From: Lentinus brumalis
Taxonomy: Eukaryota; Basidiomycota; Agaricomycetes; Polyporales; Polyporaceae
Direction: 5' to 3'
Length of the DNA: 64,000 bases
Assembly: GCA_001792895.1 (NCBI GenBank)
Contig: MARA01000019.1
Span: forward strand, 496,001 to 560,000
Under the pieces are notes generated by a model that was not told where the DNA came from, ran no database searches, and worked only from the letters and a program-made list of their open reading frames with translations. Shown piece by piece: positions 35,533-47,156 of this stretch. Numbering within the stretch: the stretch's first letter is position 1; every line of letters begins with the position of its first letter. Made by a program: the position numbers and the translations under genes.

Positions 35533-37703
35533 TGTCGCAGCATTCTTCTCATGATGCCTCAGAGCTACTGCACGTTCTTCAGACCCGAACATGAGCATGC
35601 AAAGAGCAAGATATCGTGGGACGACGCGCCTCATCGAATTTCCAGGGTGCTATTTGGAGCGTCAAGAAGCGCCACGAAGCGAAGCATTTCGTTCGCGCTG
35701 TGATGCGATAGGCTGCCAGGGTTTGCCCAAACGGCCGTCTGAGTGCCATGGTACCCCCGACGCCCGCAAGCGATGACTGGCCTATCATAAACATGGGTAC
35801 GCCGCCGACCGGCGACAGCGCCCAGGACTCACCTGAGGTAAGAACGATCTCTTATGCAGATAACATCACGTCTGCACGATGCCTGATGCTTCGAGATGCT
35901 TCACCATCTGATGATGTGGAACGTCCCTATGAACTGCGACACGGCGTCTTGATTCATACCCAACAAATCGTATCGTGGACCGTGTGGGAGTAGGAGTTTA
36001 CTGCGGCGGCTGTGTGTTGCGCAACGGAGATATTGCGAGGAAGCAAGGCACGAGTCGGGTCGACGATACGAGCGGCAGTCTTCTTCGCCTTCCATTCGAT
36101 CGACCCGCAAGGAGGAATGCGAAGGCCGAGCGACACCCTGCAGATAACGTCATCAAGATGAGAACTTCAAATTCTCGAAGTAGTACGGCCCAACCTTAGT
36201 ACTGGATGTTCATACCGGGCGGTCCCAAGATCAACACGCAGGTCTGCCCATGCTCTCCTGTCACGTCTCATCAGCCTTCTTGGTTGCCAGCTTCCCGAGT
36301 AAGTACTTATATGTTTTCGTGTCCCACTGATCTTCTCAATTCCACGTCGTCCGCGGTTCCTCCCGCATGACACCGTCGATAGCGATAACGTACCCGCGCC
36401 CACAAGCCAGCTGGAAGACTAAATAAGACAAGTGGTTATCACCGCAGTTGTTCATAATATCAAGCGAAGGGACATCATGCAGAAGGCGCACAAGCCTAAG
36501 GGAGAAAATTGAAGGGGTCCGAACAGAGTCCGGTTGAGGCCAATAGCTTCTGATCCTAACATGTACAAACGGCGTCTGAGTGTAAGCGCCATCGCGCTGC
36601 TTCCACACCACGATCATCATCTTAGTATGTACAACTTGTCCCAGCGACGGGCACGCTTTGCGCGGGTTCGGGACGAAGATTGCTCGCTCATGTCTCCGGA
36701 AATTTGCAAGATCGCTTGAACCTTCGGCTGAGAGATTGTGAGTGCGACGCATGACTTGACGTGGACCCAGGAGAACTGTAGCGAGGGCGAGGGCTGAGGC
36801 TGAGGCTTGAGAGTAGAAGCCTCTGTCCGATACGGACCTACCCACCTCTCCACGCTTGAGCTGGCAACTACTTTGCCCCCTCCTCCTGATCTGTCACATT
36901 ATCGTGTAAGTATGGTTAGCTACTCAATGGCTTGGCCTGATAGAGATCACGTACGTACGCACAATACGAGCAAACCAAGTCTCTCCGGGGAACACAGTCA
37001 TTAAACCTCGTCCGTGACCCGAGCAGCTCCCATGCGTTCCGATCGAATCAGCAAGAGCGCGCATCTCGTACGCATCGCCGTTCGGGCTGGTGCACCAGCG
37101 GCAGCCATAGCCTCCTCGCCTGGCTCAGGCTCCCACAAGCCGAGAGCTTTCGAGGCCATAAACGAGGTTCCTATGGTGGTCGGTACTGAGGTCAATATTA
37201 CCGCGTCGCAACGTAGTGAGGGCCAGTGAGGGTCATGAGGGCGTAATGGTTGATGAAGAGCTCTCCAGATACTACTACCTCCGGACCCCTGGACCGGGAC
37301 GTAAGTACTACATAGTACTTAGATCACCGCCCGTGTCCCATAGACTGTTGCAGACGCTGCGTGCTTCGCAAGACTGGTCCGGTAGTTGAAACTGATGCTG
37401 GCATTTTACTGGTAGCCCCATCTACGTTGCGTTCGCGTGGACAGGCCTTCCGCGTTGCGCAAGGGCAGAGGAAGTTTGATGATTGACCGCAAGATTAACG
37501 TTGTCGAACTTCTTCTTAGTCATTTGATTCGGGTCAGACGCCCGTAAGCCACGTCGCCGCTCGCGACAAGCTCGCGAGCAGACTTGCTCCCAGCCTCCTC
37601 CTGCCCTGCACATCCGAAGATGCTACGCGAACCCCGGCGCGAGCTAGAAGTCCATTACTAGCCATAAGACCAGTCCTAGATCATCCTTATTCCCTACCCT
37701 CTC
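35533..37703. other. Long divergent intergenic region, no gene recognised
   Basis: This 2.2-kb interval separates the divergent desaturase and ketoreductase genes. It contains the second copy of the 59-bp dispersed repeat. Minus-strand frames at 36336-36845 and 37001-37195 (the latter reading IGTSFMASKALGLWEPE) show no recognised family. It could serve as a shared promoter region. Confidence 0.4.
36535..36593. repeat. Dispersed 59-bp repeat, copy 2
   Basis: A close copy of 24350-24408 in the same orientation, differing at scattered positions. It sits in the interval between the divergent desaturase and ketoreductase genes. Confidence 0.85.
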
Positions 37704-39618
37704 ATGCCGAGCGCGTGGATTTCCTTTACTTCGTTGGCTTTGCTCCTCCTTGTCGCTCTCCAGATGTTCGGCTTCAAAAAGCGGTGGAATCCCCACTTGA
37801 AGGTCAGTCAATGGTTGTGCACTCGTTTGAGCGTGGCTAACAAGTACATCCAGCATTGCTTCGTGACAGGAGGATCCTCGGGCGCGGGCCTCGGTGTCGC
37901 AAAAGTGCTCGCGCAGAACGGCGCGCATGTCTCCATCGTCGCACGGGATCCAGCGAAGCTGCAGAGAGCTCTGGAGGTGCTCGAAGTGAGTCGTTTCACG
38001 CGTCCATCCCTCATCTGTAGTCTGAATGCCCTCGCAGACAGTCCGCCACAACCCCAAGCAAGTTTTTCGGGCATACTCATTTGCTGTGAATACCGAGCAG
38101 GGTTCTGCTGCCGCTATCAAGGCGGCCAGCGAGCCATTTGACGGACGGTGCCCCGACGCATTCTTCATGTGCGCTGGCGCGTCAAGGCCGGGATTCTTCG
38201 TTGAGCAGACGGAGGAGTCGCTGAGGGCGGGGATGGAGATGACCTTTTACGCTCAGGCGTTCACTGCATTGGTGAGTCTCCTATTGTGTCTGCACCCCTT
38301 TGATCATACATCACAATGGACGCGCATCTTCCCTGTCCTCACCGTCGCGCGAGCGTACTGGACACTTGCCGGCAAGTCCCCGTGCTTTTTGCACGACTCG
38401 AGACGCGGGTGCCGAGCCATTGCATGCGACGAGCATGTCGAACTCGTCTGCGAGTCCTATCCTATCCATTGTGTCATAATTGTCGCCTTTGTCGTCCTCT
38501 AGCTCTCTGGAGCGTGCGCGCGGTCATCCTGTAGGTTCCGCCGAGGCTTCGCGACCGCCACATCCGCGATTTTCGCCAGGCGCTGGCAAGCTTGGGTGTT
38601 CTTACTGGACCCGAGGATTGCTTTAGCGAAATGGAGCCGGAGGACATGGACACGGTGGTGAGCGTGGATGCCATCCTGCTCTTGGGAGAGACGAACTCGT
38701 GTTCCCGGGCCATACTATGTGTCCCTGGTAGCCCGAGAGCGTGCGTGATTTGAGCAACTTGAGACGCTACACAGACGACATGTCACGGTTGTGCATAGCC
38801 CTGGCAAAGTTGCTGAAGACATAATGTCGCTTGGCCAACCCTCGTGCAAGTCCAGATTATGCTATCATTTTGCCACGTGATGAAGGTAGCTTAGTCTGAG
38901 CTGCGTTTTCGGGCCGCTAGCCAGTCTCATTCGACAGCCTGCACCGTGAAGAGTCTGACATCCGCTCCTCAGGCTGCAACAAAGGCGATGGTGCAGCAAG
39001 GAATCAAGGGCAAAATCGTCTTCTGCGCGTCGATCCTCGGCTACTTCTCCATGGTCGGCTACTCCACGTACTCGCCCGGGAAGTTCGCCCTCCGCGGCCT
39101 CGCCGAGACTCTGCACTCCGAGTTCATGCTGTACGGCATCGACGTGCACATCGCGTTCCCGGGGACGATCCACAGCCCCGGCTTGGAGGAAGAGAACATG
39201 TGCAAGCCGAAGATCACACTGAAGATCGAGGAGACCGACGAGGGCGCGACCCCTGATGTCGTCGCGAAGGCGATCCTAGACGGTGCGTACTCCGCACAGT
39301 ATGCATACCCACGGCATTCAAGCTGGCGATTTATGTAGGTGTGCGGAGCGGAAAGTTTCACATCAACGTGGACTTCCTCGGGGACGTCTTCCGCGCGTCG
39401 ACAGCAGGCGCGACCGAGCGCAACAGCTACGCGTTGGACTGGGTGTACGCGCTCGTCGGCTACGTGCGTAACCATATCATCTTCCCGTGGGGATCGGTAC
39501 TGATCTGGGTACACGACAGATCGGACTCCCTCTCTGGCGGAAGTCGGTCGATTCGCAGGTCTTGAAGCACCGCGACGAGCATGAGGGGTACCTTCGCGAA
39601 CGCGGTCTTCGCCCATAA
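37704..39618 (+). CDS. 3-ketodihydrosphingosine reductase-like SDR (Tsc10/KDSR type)
   Basis: Six exons (37704-37802, 37854-37985, 38038-38271, 38973-39282, 39339-39463, 39559-39618) join in phase to 319 codons. An N-terminal hydrophobic anchor (FTSLALLLLVALQMFGF) precedes the Rossmann motif VTGGSSGAGLGVA. CAGAS, the catalytic serine region FCASILGY and the active-site Y-x-x-x-K in TYSPGKFALRGLAETL follow, then GIDVHIAFPGTIHSPGLEEE, typical of KDSR. The family reduces 3-ketodihydrosphingosine to dihydrosphingosine with NADPH on the cytosolic side of the ER; secondary-metabolism relatives such as Fum13 reduce the equivalent ketone in sphinganine analogues. It lies 8.7 kb from the oxoamine synthase, whose product would be a 2-amino-3-ketone. 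The third intron is 701 bp, against 50-100 bp for the others, and is described separately. Confidence 0.92.
38272..38972 (+). other. 701-bp intron carrying foreign-looking coding fragments
   Basis: The GTGAGT donor at 38272 and the CTCAG acceptor at 38972 join exons that are contiguous in KDSR relatives (FYAQAFTAL to AATKAMVQQG). Inside, two frames are linked by a splice acceptor (TCCTGTAG at about 38532): an arginine-rich stretch ending in LWSVRAVIL, then RLRDRHIRDFRQALASLGVL and MEPEDMDTVVSVDAILLLGE ending at a TGA near 38755. The fragment is not recognised and no terminal repeats are seen. Confidence 0.7.
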
Positions 39619-41039
39619 GTGCGTTCTGCCCGTGCGGCCACAGTCCCTAGTGAGCCCCTTGTAATTGGGGCTCGTCTTGGTAATTTGTCCGTATAGGACG
39701 CAAATCGTACAAGATCATGTGGCTAATCGACGTCTTGAACGGTTGCACACGGGCCAGTGCGAACATCGCGTCCCTGGCTGGCCACATCGTCCGTGAGTGT
39801 CTATCTATCTGCTTTGCATCGTTGGATGCTCGAAGTGCCGGGTAGCGTATGCATCGGTGGACCGACGTCGAGAGAGTTGTTGCACTCACATGGTGTAACA
39901 CTCGGCCCCGCAACGTCAACTTGCGAACAGGCGATCTTCAGGGATGCACATCAGGGTTCCGGTCGAGGCGCTGCGAGTTGACCAAGATTGACGAATCCTC
40001 TCAAGCTGATTCGGTCATATCCTTTCTTCTTCCCTGGCGCCTCCTACTATGATATCTGGCGTGAAAGCTTCGCTGGCCGCGTCATCGATGTTTGTTTGCC
40101 ATTGTTAGGATCGCAAGCCAATGGCTTCCCGATCCGATCTTTGACTTGTAAGGGCTGCAGTTGATGTTCAGATGCTCCGCGGTATGTCTTTCTCCATCTC
40201 ACCCGAATGGGTGCAAACTCTCCAGCTGACGAGATCTAAGTAGCATGCTGCCCTTGCTGACATGACATACGCCGGTCAGCGAGCGCACTCCGAATAACTC
40301 GGAGTCGGGTCGGCGTCCTCCATATCATACACTCATGGGTGAGTGTCATAGTCCTGTGCCATGGGAGTTGACCATTTACCATGATGGCTTCCAGCAGCGA
40401 GGGAGAATAAGCACGCTGAGGCCAGCCAGCTCTGATTTGGAGGCCTACGGCTGTGTCGGGAGATAGCGTGTTCTCCGTCGATAACTTGAAGTATCCTCAA
40501 GTCGGACCGTAGCCTAGCGATTGTGTCTGCATTGTTGACCAATACAGCGAATGTGTCCACTGCGGTGAGTCGGTGCGCTCCGATGCCTCGCACCCAGTCT
40601 GCTTACACTGCACTTCGCCATCGCAGAGGTTCCTTTGCATTGCTGTGGGCTTGGTAAGCACTCGGCTACAATGCTGCATTTTCGTGGGTTCTCCAAGCGT
40701 GTGCGAGGCCCCATGACTACTTATATGGGCGCAGAGGCTTAGTTCGCGGGATAACATTCTTAATCTTTGGTTAGTGCGGTTGCGTCTAGGCAAGCCCCAC
40801 TGCAAGTCCTGGGATTTGTTCCCATGATTACTCACCCCACTCCATACTCCCTCAGTAAGAGCTAAGTCCGAATGCCTTCGGGGATGGCGAACACAGAGGT
40901 GCGCCCGATTGCGTCAGTTGTCTTCCAGATGGCTCATATCGACTGCGGGCGCCAGATACGAGTTGGTGACAAAGTATAAAGGTGTCGCATCTCGCAACAT
41001 TCTCCAACTCATCGGGCCTGTATAACCAACAATCGTGCC
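39619..41039. other. Intergenic, no recognised gene
   Basis: Short frames only, including a cysteine-rich minus-strand frame (40835-40497) without a recognisable zinc-finger pattern. The final 70 bp contain the TATA element of the CmcJ-like gene. Confidence 0.45.
40975..40980 (+). promoter_or_regulatory. TATA box of the CmcJ-like gene
   Basis: TATAAA stands 65 bp upstream of the ATG at 41040, leaving a leader of roughly 30-40 nt, a usual fungal arrangement. Confidence 0.6.
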
Positions 41040-41978
41040 ATGGCTACACTCGCAATCGCACCTCGCGACGTCCCTACGACGTTGAACTACTTTGAACTCG
41101 TTGGCGACGGACCCGCACGCGAATATGTCACTCCGGGGCCGGACGGGAAGAGGATCTCCAACGTCGGGAAGGACCCGCATCCGGCGGTGATCCACGACGC
41201 GCGCGGTCGCGAGGACGAGTTCACGCTCGACAAGCAGGGCTTCCAGTTCGTGCACTGGCCCAGCTCCGAGAAGGAGTTCGTCGACGAGGAGGCGATTAAG
41301 ACGAAGTACTACGCTGAGGTCGAGGCTCTCCTGAAGGAAGCCACCGGCGCGAAGCGCATCTTTATCTTTGACCACACCATCAGGTGAGACCCTAGTTTCG
41401 TGGCTGCTGCATAGCCTGCTGACAGAACGAAACAGGCGCAAGGCGGATGGGAATGATCAGAGCGATCCCAAGAACCGCGGCCCCGCTGTACGTGCGCATA
41501 TCGTTCCTCTGACCCCATACTCAATGGCTATCATGTGCAGGAACGCGTACACATCGACCAAGCGTACCACGCCAGTGTCGCGCGCGTCAAGCACCACCTC
41601 CCCGCGGATGCCGACCGCCTCCTCAAGTCCCGCGTCCGCCTCATCAACGTGTGGCGGCCCATCCAGAACCCCGTCGCGCACAAGCCGCTCGCGGTCGCGG
41701 ACTGGCGGTCCCTCGACGAGAAGGACCTCGTCCAGGTCGATCTCGTGTACCCCGAGCGCACGGGGGCGACGCTCGGCGTGCGGTACAACCCAAAGCTGCA
41801 GTGGTACTATCTGGGGAGCCAGACCCCGGACGAGGTTACCCTGATCAAGTGCTACGACTCCGAGGAGGATAGGGCGCGGTTGACCCCGCATACGGCCTTT
41901 ACGGATGAGGGGAGCCCGAAGGAAGCGCCGCATAGGCAGTCTATTGAGATTCGGGCGTTGGTCTTCGACTCGGAGTAG
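41040..41978 (+). CDS. CmcJ/AsaB/NvfI-like hydroxylase-desaturase
   Basis: Three exons (41040-41383, 41436-41487, 41541-41978) join in phase to 277 codons, the usual length of the family. The protein starts with a short segment leading to LNYFELVGDGPAREYV, followed by DEFTLDKQGFQFVHWPSSEKEF, RIFIFDHTIRR, the putative metal-binding segment RVHIDQAY, RLINVWRPIQNPV and the terminal EIRALVFD. These match the group annotated as GA4 desaturase / CmcJ / AsaB-like oxidoreductases, which includes iron- and 2-oxoglutarate-dependent enzymes from fungal secondary metabolism. Substrate unknown. It would fit as a hydroxylase or desaturase acting on the product of the neighbouring lipid-type enzymes. A TATA box lies 65 bp upstream. 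Confidence 0.92.
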
Positions 41979-43285
41979 TCTCGAGTGTCCTACTTGTTGA
42001 TTTGTACTTGCACTTCAGGCAGTTATCCAGGGAACCAATCGGACCGGCATTGCTTGAAAGTAGCGGTTTAATTCATGAATAATAAGATGAACTGGTTCGG
42101 ACCGCCGCCGGATTTGGCTACTTAGACGCCTACGATCTCCGCGTCCGCTTGCGACTTCCATTCCTCTACCGTCTGCCAACATTTCAACTGGCTGTGGTTG
42201 CCGGTACGAGTCAGTCTTATGTTTAAGTGTGCTGACTGATAGATGCCCATGTGCAAATGCGGCTTTCAAGACCCATCTCAGGCTTGTTATTCTTAGCCAC
42301 CGCTTCCAAGTTGGATCAACCCACGAGGCACTGTTCAACAAGATGGCACGCCATAGACCAGCGACTGCGTGATCAGGTAAGCACGTTGCGTCTTTTGTGA
42401 CAATGTTCCGACTTGTGTCAGGATCACCGACCCAGCTGTCCCCCACGGTCAGGTTCGCGACCGCGCCGATGTCCGGAACCTCCGAACAGTCGGATGTCTG
42501 CTTGGGCTGCTGAAGCATTGACGAGAATTCGAGCGAAAAAAGCTGCAGGCTGGACGCGTACTCTTCCAGGTAAGCAAGACGACGACTCGGTCCTCAGTCC
42601 TGGTTGACTGATCAGGCAAACTTACAGGTGCACGATGTATGATCTAATCTTATAAATAATGCAACAGGCTAATATTGTACTGGCGAGGCCTCTTCAACTG
42701 TTGCGTTCAGGTACACGAACTCGCTCTAGACACGTCAACGTATCAACAGTCCGTGTGACCACTTCGTTTGCGAGCAACTGGGCGCAAGACGGATGTTCGA
42801 AGAGTCGCCGGGCGCCAGGATGCCGCTGCGAGTTACAGGTATGTGAATCCAACCCTGCAGGTTTCCTGTATCATTTCTGAGTGCACTGGCCTTATAACGG
42901 CTAGGCTCGGCTCAAGCTGAGAGTGATATTGACCACTCCCTACCTCAAAGGATATGCAGCAGCGGCCAGTTTGTCCAACATTAGCCGACTGAGATGTTCC
43001 TAGTGCTTGACGTCCGCGCGTTCTTCTGTCTCGGGAGAAGGCAGGAGGTTGAGATGTTAGGCTGCGGGCGAGGACGCGCTCGCTCGCTGCCACTGAAACC
43101 AAGCGCGACATTCATTCTCCAGCTGGGTGATATCAGACCCGCTTTGAGGGCGCACGTTTGTGCTACAGAGTCTGATGCACTTCTAGACTTGTGCGGCAGT
43201 ACATAAGGCTTGTTGGCCCCGTTGATATACCGCAAGACAACCCGCTCACTTGAGGACCTTCCAGCTATTTCCCTCATCTACCGCC
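41979..43285. other. Intergenic, no recognised gene
   Basis: Frames on both strands are short and unsupported by splice partners or motifs. The interval ends at the relic oxoamine synthase. Confidence 0.45.
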
Positions 43286-44685
43286 ATGAGCTCTCCGCTG
43301 GATAGAATGATTGACAAGTCCTGGACGCTCGGAGGGGCCTGAGTATCGGGCGACCTCCACCAGCCGATGCCTACCACAGCTCCCGACCTCTTTTCGAACG
43401 ACTGCCTCTCCGTGAACACGAGCCCGCGCGCACGCGATGCGTTTCTCAAGCGCGTCGCCCATATGCTGTTCGTGTTCGGTTCTGGTGGCTCGCGCCTCCT
43501 CACCGGGAACAAGGACACCCACACCGACTTCTTCGGCGGTCCCGGCTGCATCGCATCTACTGCCGCGCTGTTCAACTCGGGCTATGATGCCAACCTTGCC
43601 TTCTGGTCTACCATCCCGCAGAAAGGCGACGCAGTCGTCTTCGACGAGTTCGTCTACGCCTCCACCCGTGACGGTATAGCCGCCTCTCCGCTCAAGAGCC
43701 TCGGTGCGCTGTACGCGTTCAAGCACAACTCCGTCCCGTCCTTTCGGGAGCGTGTTCAGCAGGTGCTGGAGGCGTATCCGAACATCGCGAATGGGCAGGG
43801 TATGCTTTTCGTCGCGGTCGAGACGCTGTACAGCATGGAAGGCGACTATGCCCCGCTGCTCCAGCTCCTGGATGCGGTGGACGAGCTGATCCCCAAGGGT
43901 TGCGCACATGTGATGGTCGACGAGGCGCATACCTCCTCTCTCTTCGGACCTGATGGGCGCGGATTGCTGTGGGCTCTTGGCCTCCAGGGCCGCGTCCACA
44001 CACATTCAGCAAGGGATGGGGCATGAGCGGAGGTAATTCGTCTCTGCTATCTCAAGGGACTTAGAATCTAACGTCATATACTAGCGGCGATCTTGACCTC
44101 ACCTCTTGTTTGGAGGTATCTCGTACTGTACTCTACTCCAGACCACTGCTCTATACAACGTCTCTCCCGCATGCGCACATCTGCGGCCTCAAAGCAGTGT
44201 TCGACTACCTTGCTAGTCCCGATAGCACCGCAGTGAGTAACGCCGCCTCCACTATGTTACATGTAGCTTATGCCTTTCATAGCTCCGCAATCGCCTACGG
44301 AAAGTGTGCAATTACTTCGAGCAGATCCTCGAGACCGCGCCACGGCACGTCCCTCCGGACCTGCTGTCACTTCTTCATCGGGAGATACCTGCGGACTATC
44401 CGTCGAAGGTCTTGAGCCCTATATTCCCCTGATCAGTCGCTCACCCAAGCTACTGGAAGAGTTCTTGCGACCGCTCGGGTACGCCGTTACCGCCATTCCG
44501 TACCCCACTGTTCCCGCGGCAAGGAGCAAATACGTGTTGTCTCGCACGCCGGAAATACCGAAGAGGAGCTTGACGAGTTTGTGACGCGTCTTCTGCAGTG
44601 GGTCACGATGATGGAAGCAGATGAGGAGCGAAGGCAGGATGCTCGCGAGGAAGATGCTCATCCTCCGGAGCGAGCAAAGCTATGA
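43286..44685 (+). pseudogene. Second alpha-oxoamine synthase, decayed paralogue
   Basis: The sequence follows the intact oxoamine synthase at 27.5 kb along its whole length but is broken several times. The start region reads MSSPLDRM and runs into a stop (about 43341) with a frame change before PDLFSNDCLSV. Then GSGGSRLLTGN, NSGYDANLAFW, FVYASTRDGI (tyrosine in place of the usual PLP-stacking histidine) and VMVDEAHTSSLFG are readable. Just before the PLP lysine an extra CA in a short CA run shifts the frame, so FSKGWGMSG is out of frame. Further shifts occur near 44130 and 44510; the final segment (NTEEELDEFVTRLLQWV) is again in another frame and ends at 44685. It cannot give an active enzyme. 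Confidence 0.9.
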
Positions 44686-44839
44686 GTCAACCGCTGACCA
44701 TCATATTGACGTCCAGATGGGAGATGGAGCGAACCGGATGAGGGAACATGTATCGTACGTTACTACTGTCCATTTGTTTGTTCGAACACGGTTGCAGCAT
44801 CGTTGTCACAGTCAATCCAGCACGTCTGTTATGTATTCA

Positions 44840-46300
44840 CTAGGCCGTCTTCTCTCCGAAACCCCTGGAACGGTATGCGTGTTCCATCGGAACAAGTTCG
44901 ACACTGTCCTTCGCGGTATCATGCGCAGTGTAAGTCTCCTGGTGGACGTTGATATGTACCGGGCGACTCGCAGTTGGTGAGGGAAGTTCCTGGCTGACGA
45001 GCGCACGACTACGGCCCATAGGCGTAGATGATACTTCACTGTCAACGCCGCCCATGGTCGTCAGGCCTCCCCTAAACGTGAACGCCCGGTTGTTGAGGCT
45101 GACAAGGAGTGTGTTCGCATACAGCTTCGGGAGGACGAGGGCTCTGTTTGACCAAGCTCGGACTTAGAGCCTCCAGAAGGCCGGTAAAAGTTATCACTCA
45201 CGGGCACTCAAAGAGAAGGTCGTTCTGCGACCGCAAGTCACTGGTAAGACACCGTTGCAGAATCATTGCTTACTAGAATTCTCTCACCTGATGGGTCATG
45301 AAGAAGACCGCGTAGATGAAAGCAACCGCAGCTATGCAGTATATGAGTAAACCACACGTTCGGACGCAGTCGTCGCCTTACCTGTCGCCGCTCCGGTCTC
45401 TATGCCTACCCTAGCGAGCTTATGTATAATTGCGTCGGACTGCTTCATCCCTGTTTTCGCCCGAAGTAGCTGTTTACACCATTACCGGTGAGCTACCGCA
45501 ACCCCGCGCTGTGCTAGTAGCTCGTGGACGTACCAAGTAGGTCATGCTAGCAGCGATGAGCGCATCCACAACTGTGGCAACGATGAGACTCGTCTGTTCG
45601 AGTCGAGCACTTAAATTGAGTTCCGTAGGCGTGTGAGTTAGACTCACCGAGACTATAGGTCGATTCAAGGAAGCATGCGCGGCGTTGGCATCGGTGAGGC
45701 GAATCTAAAAATGGATGATGTATCTTAGGACGATGGAGACCCGAATGATAACACCGTACTATGACACCACCGGCTACTTCCAAAGCCGCTTGAGCAAAGG
45801 AAAACTGGTATACTATCAGTTGAATTGAGAGGAGCAGCGAGGAGACGTGACGCACAAACATAATGATACCAGTGAGAAGCCTCGACAGAGATAGCACCCA
45901 TATTCTCCACGCAAAGAAGCATTGCACGGCAAACGAGACAACGGCTGACATGATAGGGACGCTGAACCAGGTGCTGTGGTATGAGGTCAAACTTGCTATG
46001 CTGCCGTAATTGTAGACGTAGATGTCGAAGTATGTCTGGGTGACCAGCCCCAGCTGCACCCACTCCCAAATGAAGACTCCCCAAACGAGGAGCTTGAAGG
46101 AGATGCGATCATTTGGGAAACATGTTTGATATATGTCTGTGAGGGGCTCTCGTATTAGCATGGTAGTCGGACGAGGGATATGACTGTTCACCTACAGCAT
46201 TAAACTACCAGTGCTCCTTGAAGTCCCCAGGCGAGAAATATGGCGACGAGCTGAGAGACAGAAGAAAGACATCTTGTCAGCGTTCCCCGGAACATTCTCT
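44840..46300 (-). CDS. DUF6534-family membrane protein C
   Basis: Minus-strand DUF6534-type gene. Readable parts in order are LVAIFLAWGLQGALV (first helix), CFPNDRISFKLLVWGVFIWEW, GLVTQTYFDIYVYNYG, WFSVPIMSAVVSFAVQCFFAWRI, LIVYQFSFAQAALEVAGGV, IVATVVDALIAASMTYLV, DAIIHKLARVGIETGAATG and VLPKLYANTLLVSLNNRA, followed by a hydrophilic tail ending at 44840. The family order is complete. The first exon and start codon are uncertain, and the junction between the first and second helices fits only with a non-consensus acceptor, so the 5' limit is approximate. Function unknown. Upstream on the same strand lies an ALDH3 gene. Confidence 0.78.
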
Positions 46301-47156
46301 CAGCGCTCAGAACTGACCTGAGGTCCAGCACTGCGTGAATGAGGGATGTAAGTGGGATGTGATGACACAACGGCAACTTATGATCACCCACAGCAGTGTG
46401 AAGTTCGCCGGCAGCTCGAGAACCATTGGAGTCCTCGCACTCGAATGATCTGAAGCCATGCGTATTGGACAAGAATGATGGTCGCGGACAGCAGCGTGGA
46501 GCTACACTAACTTGAGGGCTGAATGGAGTGCAGAGGCGATTGGTTGGGTATATGTACCGAAGGGTGCAGATAACTGGAAGGGTCATTGCCACCGAGACGC
46601 TCCGAAGATGATGGAGTCCTCCAGGGCAAAAGCTACGTACTGCGGAAGATGAGGCCGAGGACACCCTTGACGTCCAGTGGTGGTGCCACCCCACAGAAGG
46701 ACAGTTTGCCGAATGCACATCTTGGGATTACCTTCTTCGACGACGTCGATACAGATCTCATTGACACGCTGCCCACAGTACATCGCCCTGTCCCCAGTAT
46801 CAGTCGAGGAATCATGCAGTGAAGCATCGCATGCCGCCGGGACGCTCCCCTGGATCATGGGGCAGCAAAACTTAAACACCACTGCCTGGCATCAATGAGA
46901 AGGTCATCCTTTTGTAGTAGTGCCATACTCACGGGGAATTCCTTGCTGTGCCCTGATTGACGTCTACAGTGACTCCTCGGAACGCTATTGTGCCAACGGC
47001 GAAGACAGGAAACCAGGGCCCAGCATAAGTGAATACGGGATACACTCAAGGAAGACCAGAAACACATACTGTAGCGCACGGGGTTACACACTGGGAAGCC
47101 CAGAGTCGTTCTACATAACACGATATGACTATGATATGCATCTGGTGGAGACCGGA
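46301..47156. other. Intergenic, no recognised gene
   Basis: The interval holds the 3' flank of the ALDH3 gene and the promoter of DUF6534 gene C. Minus-strand frames at 46583-46882 and 46855-47121 have no family features. Confidence 0.4.
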
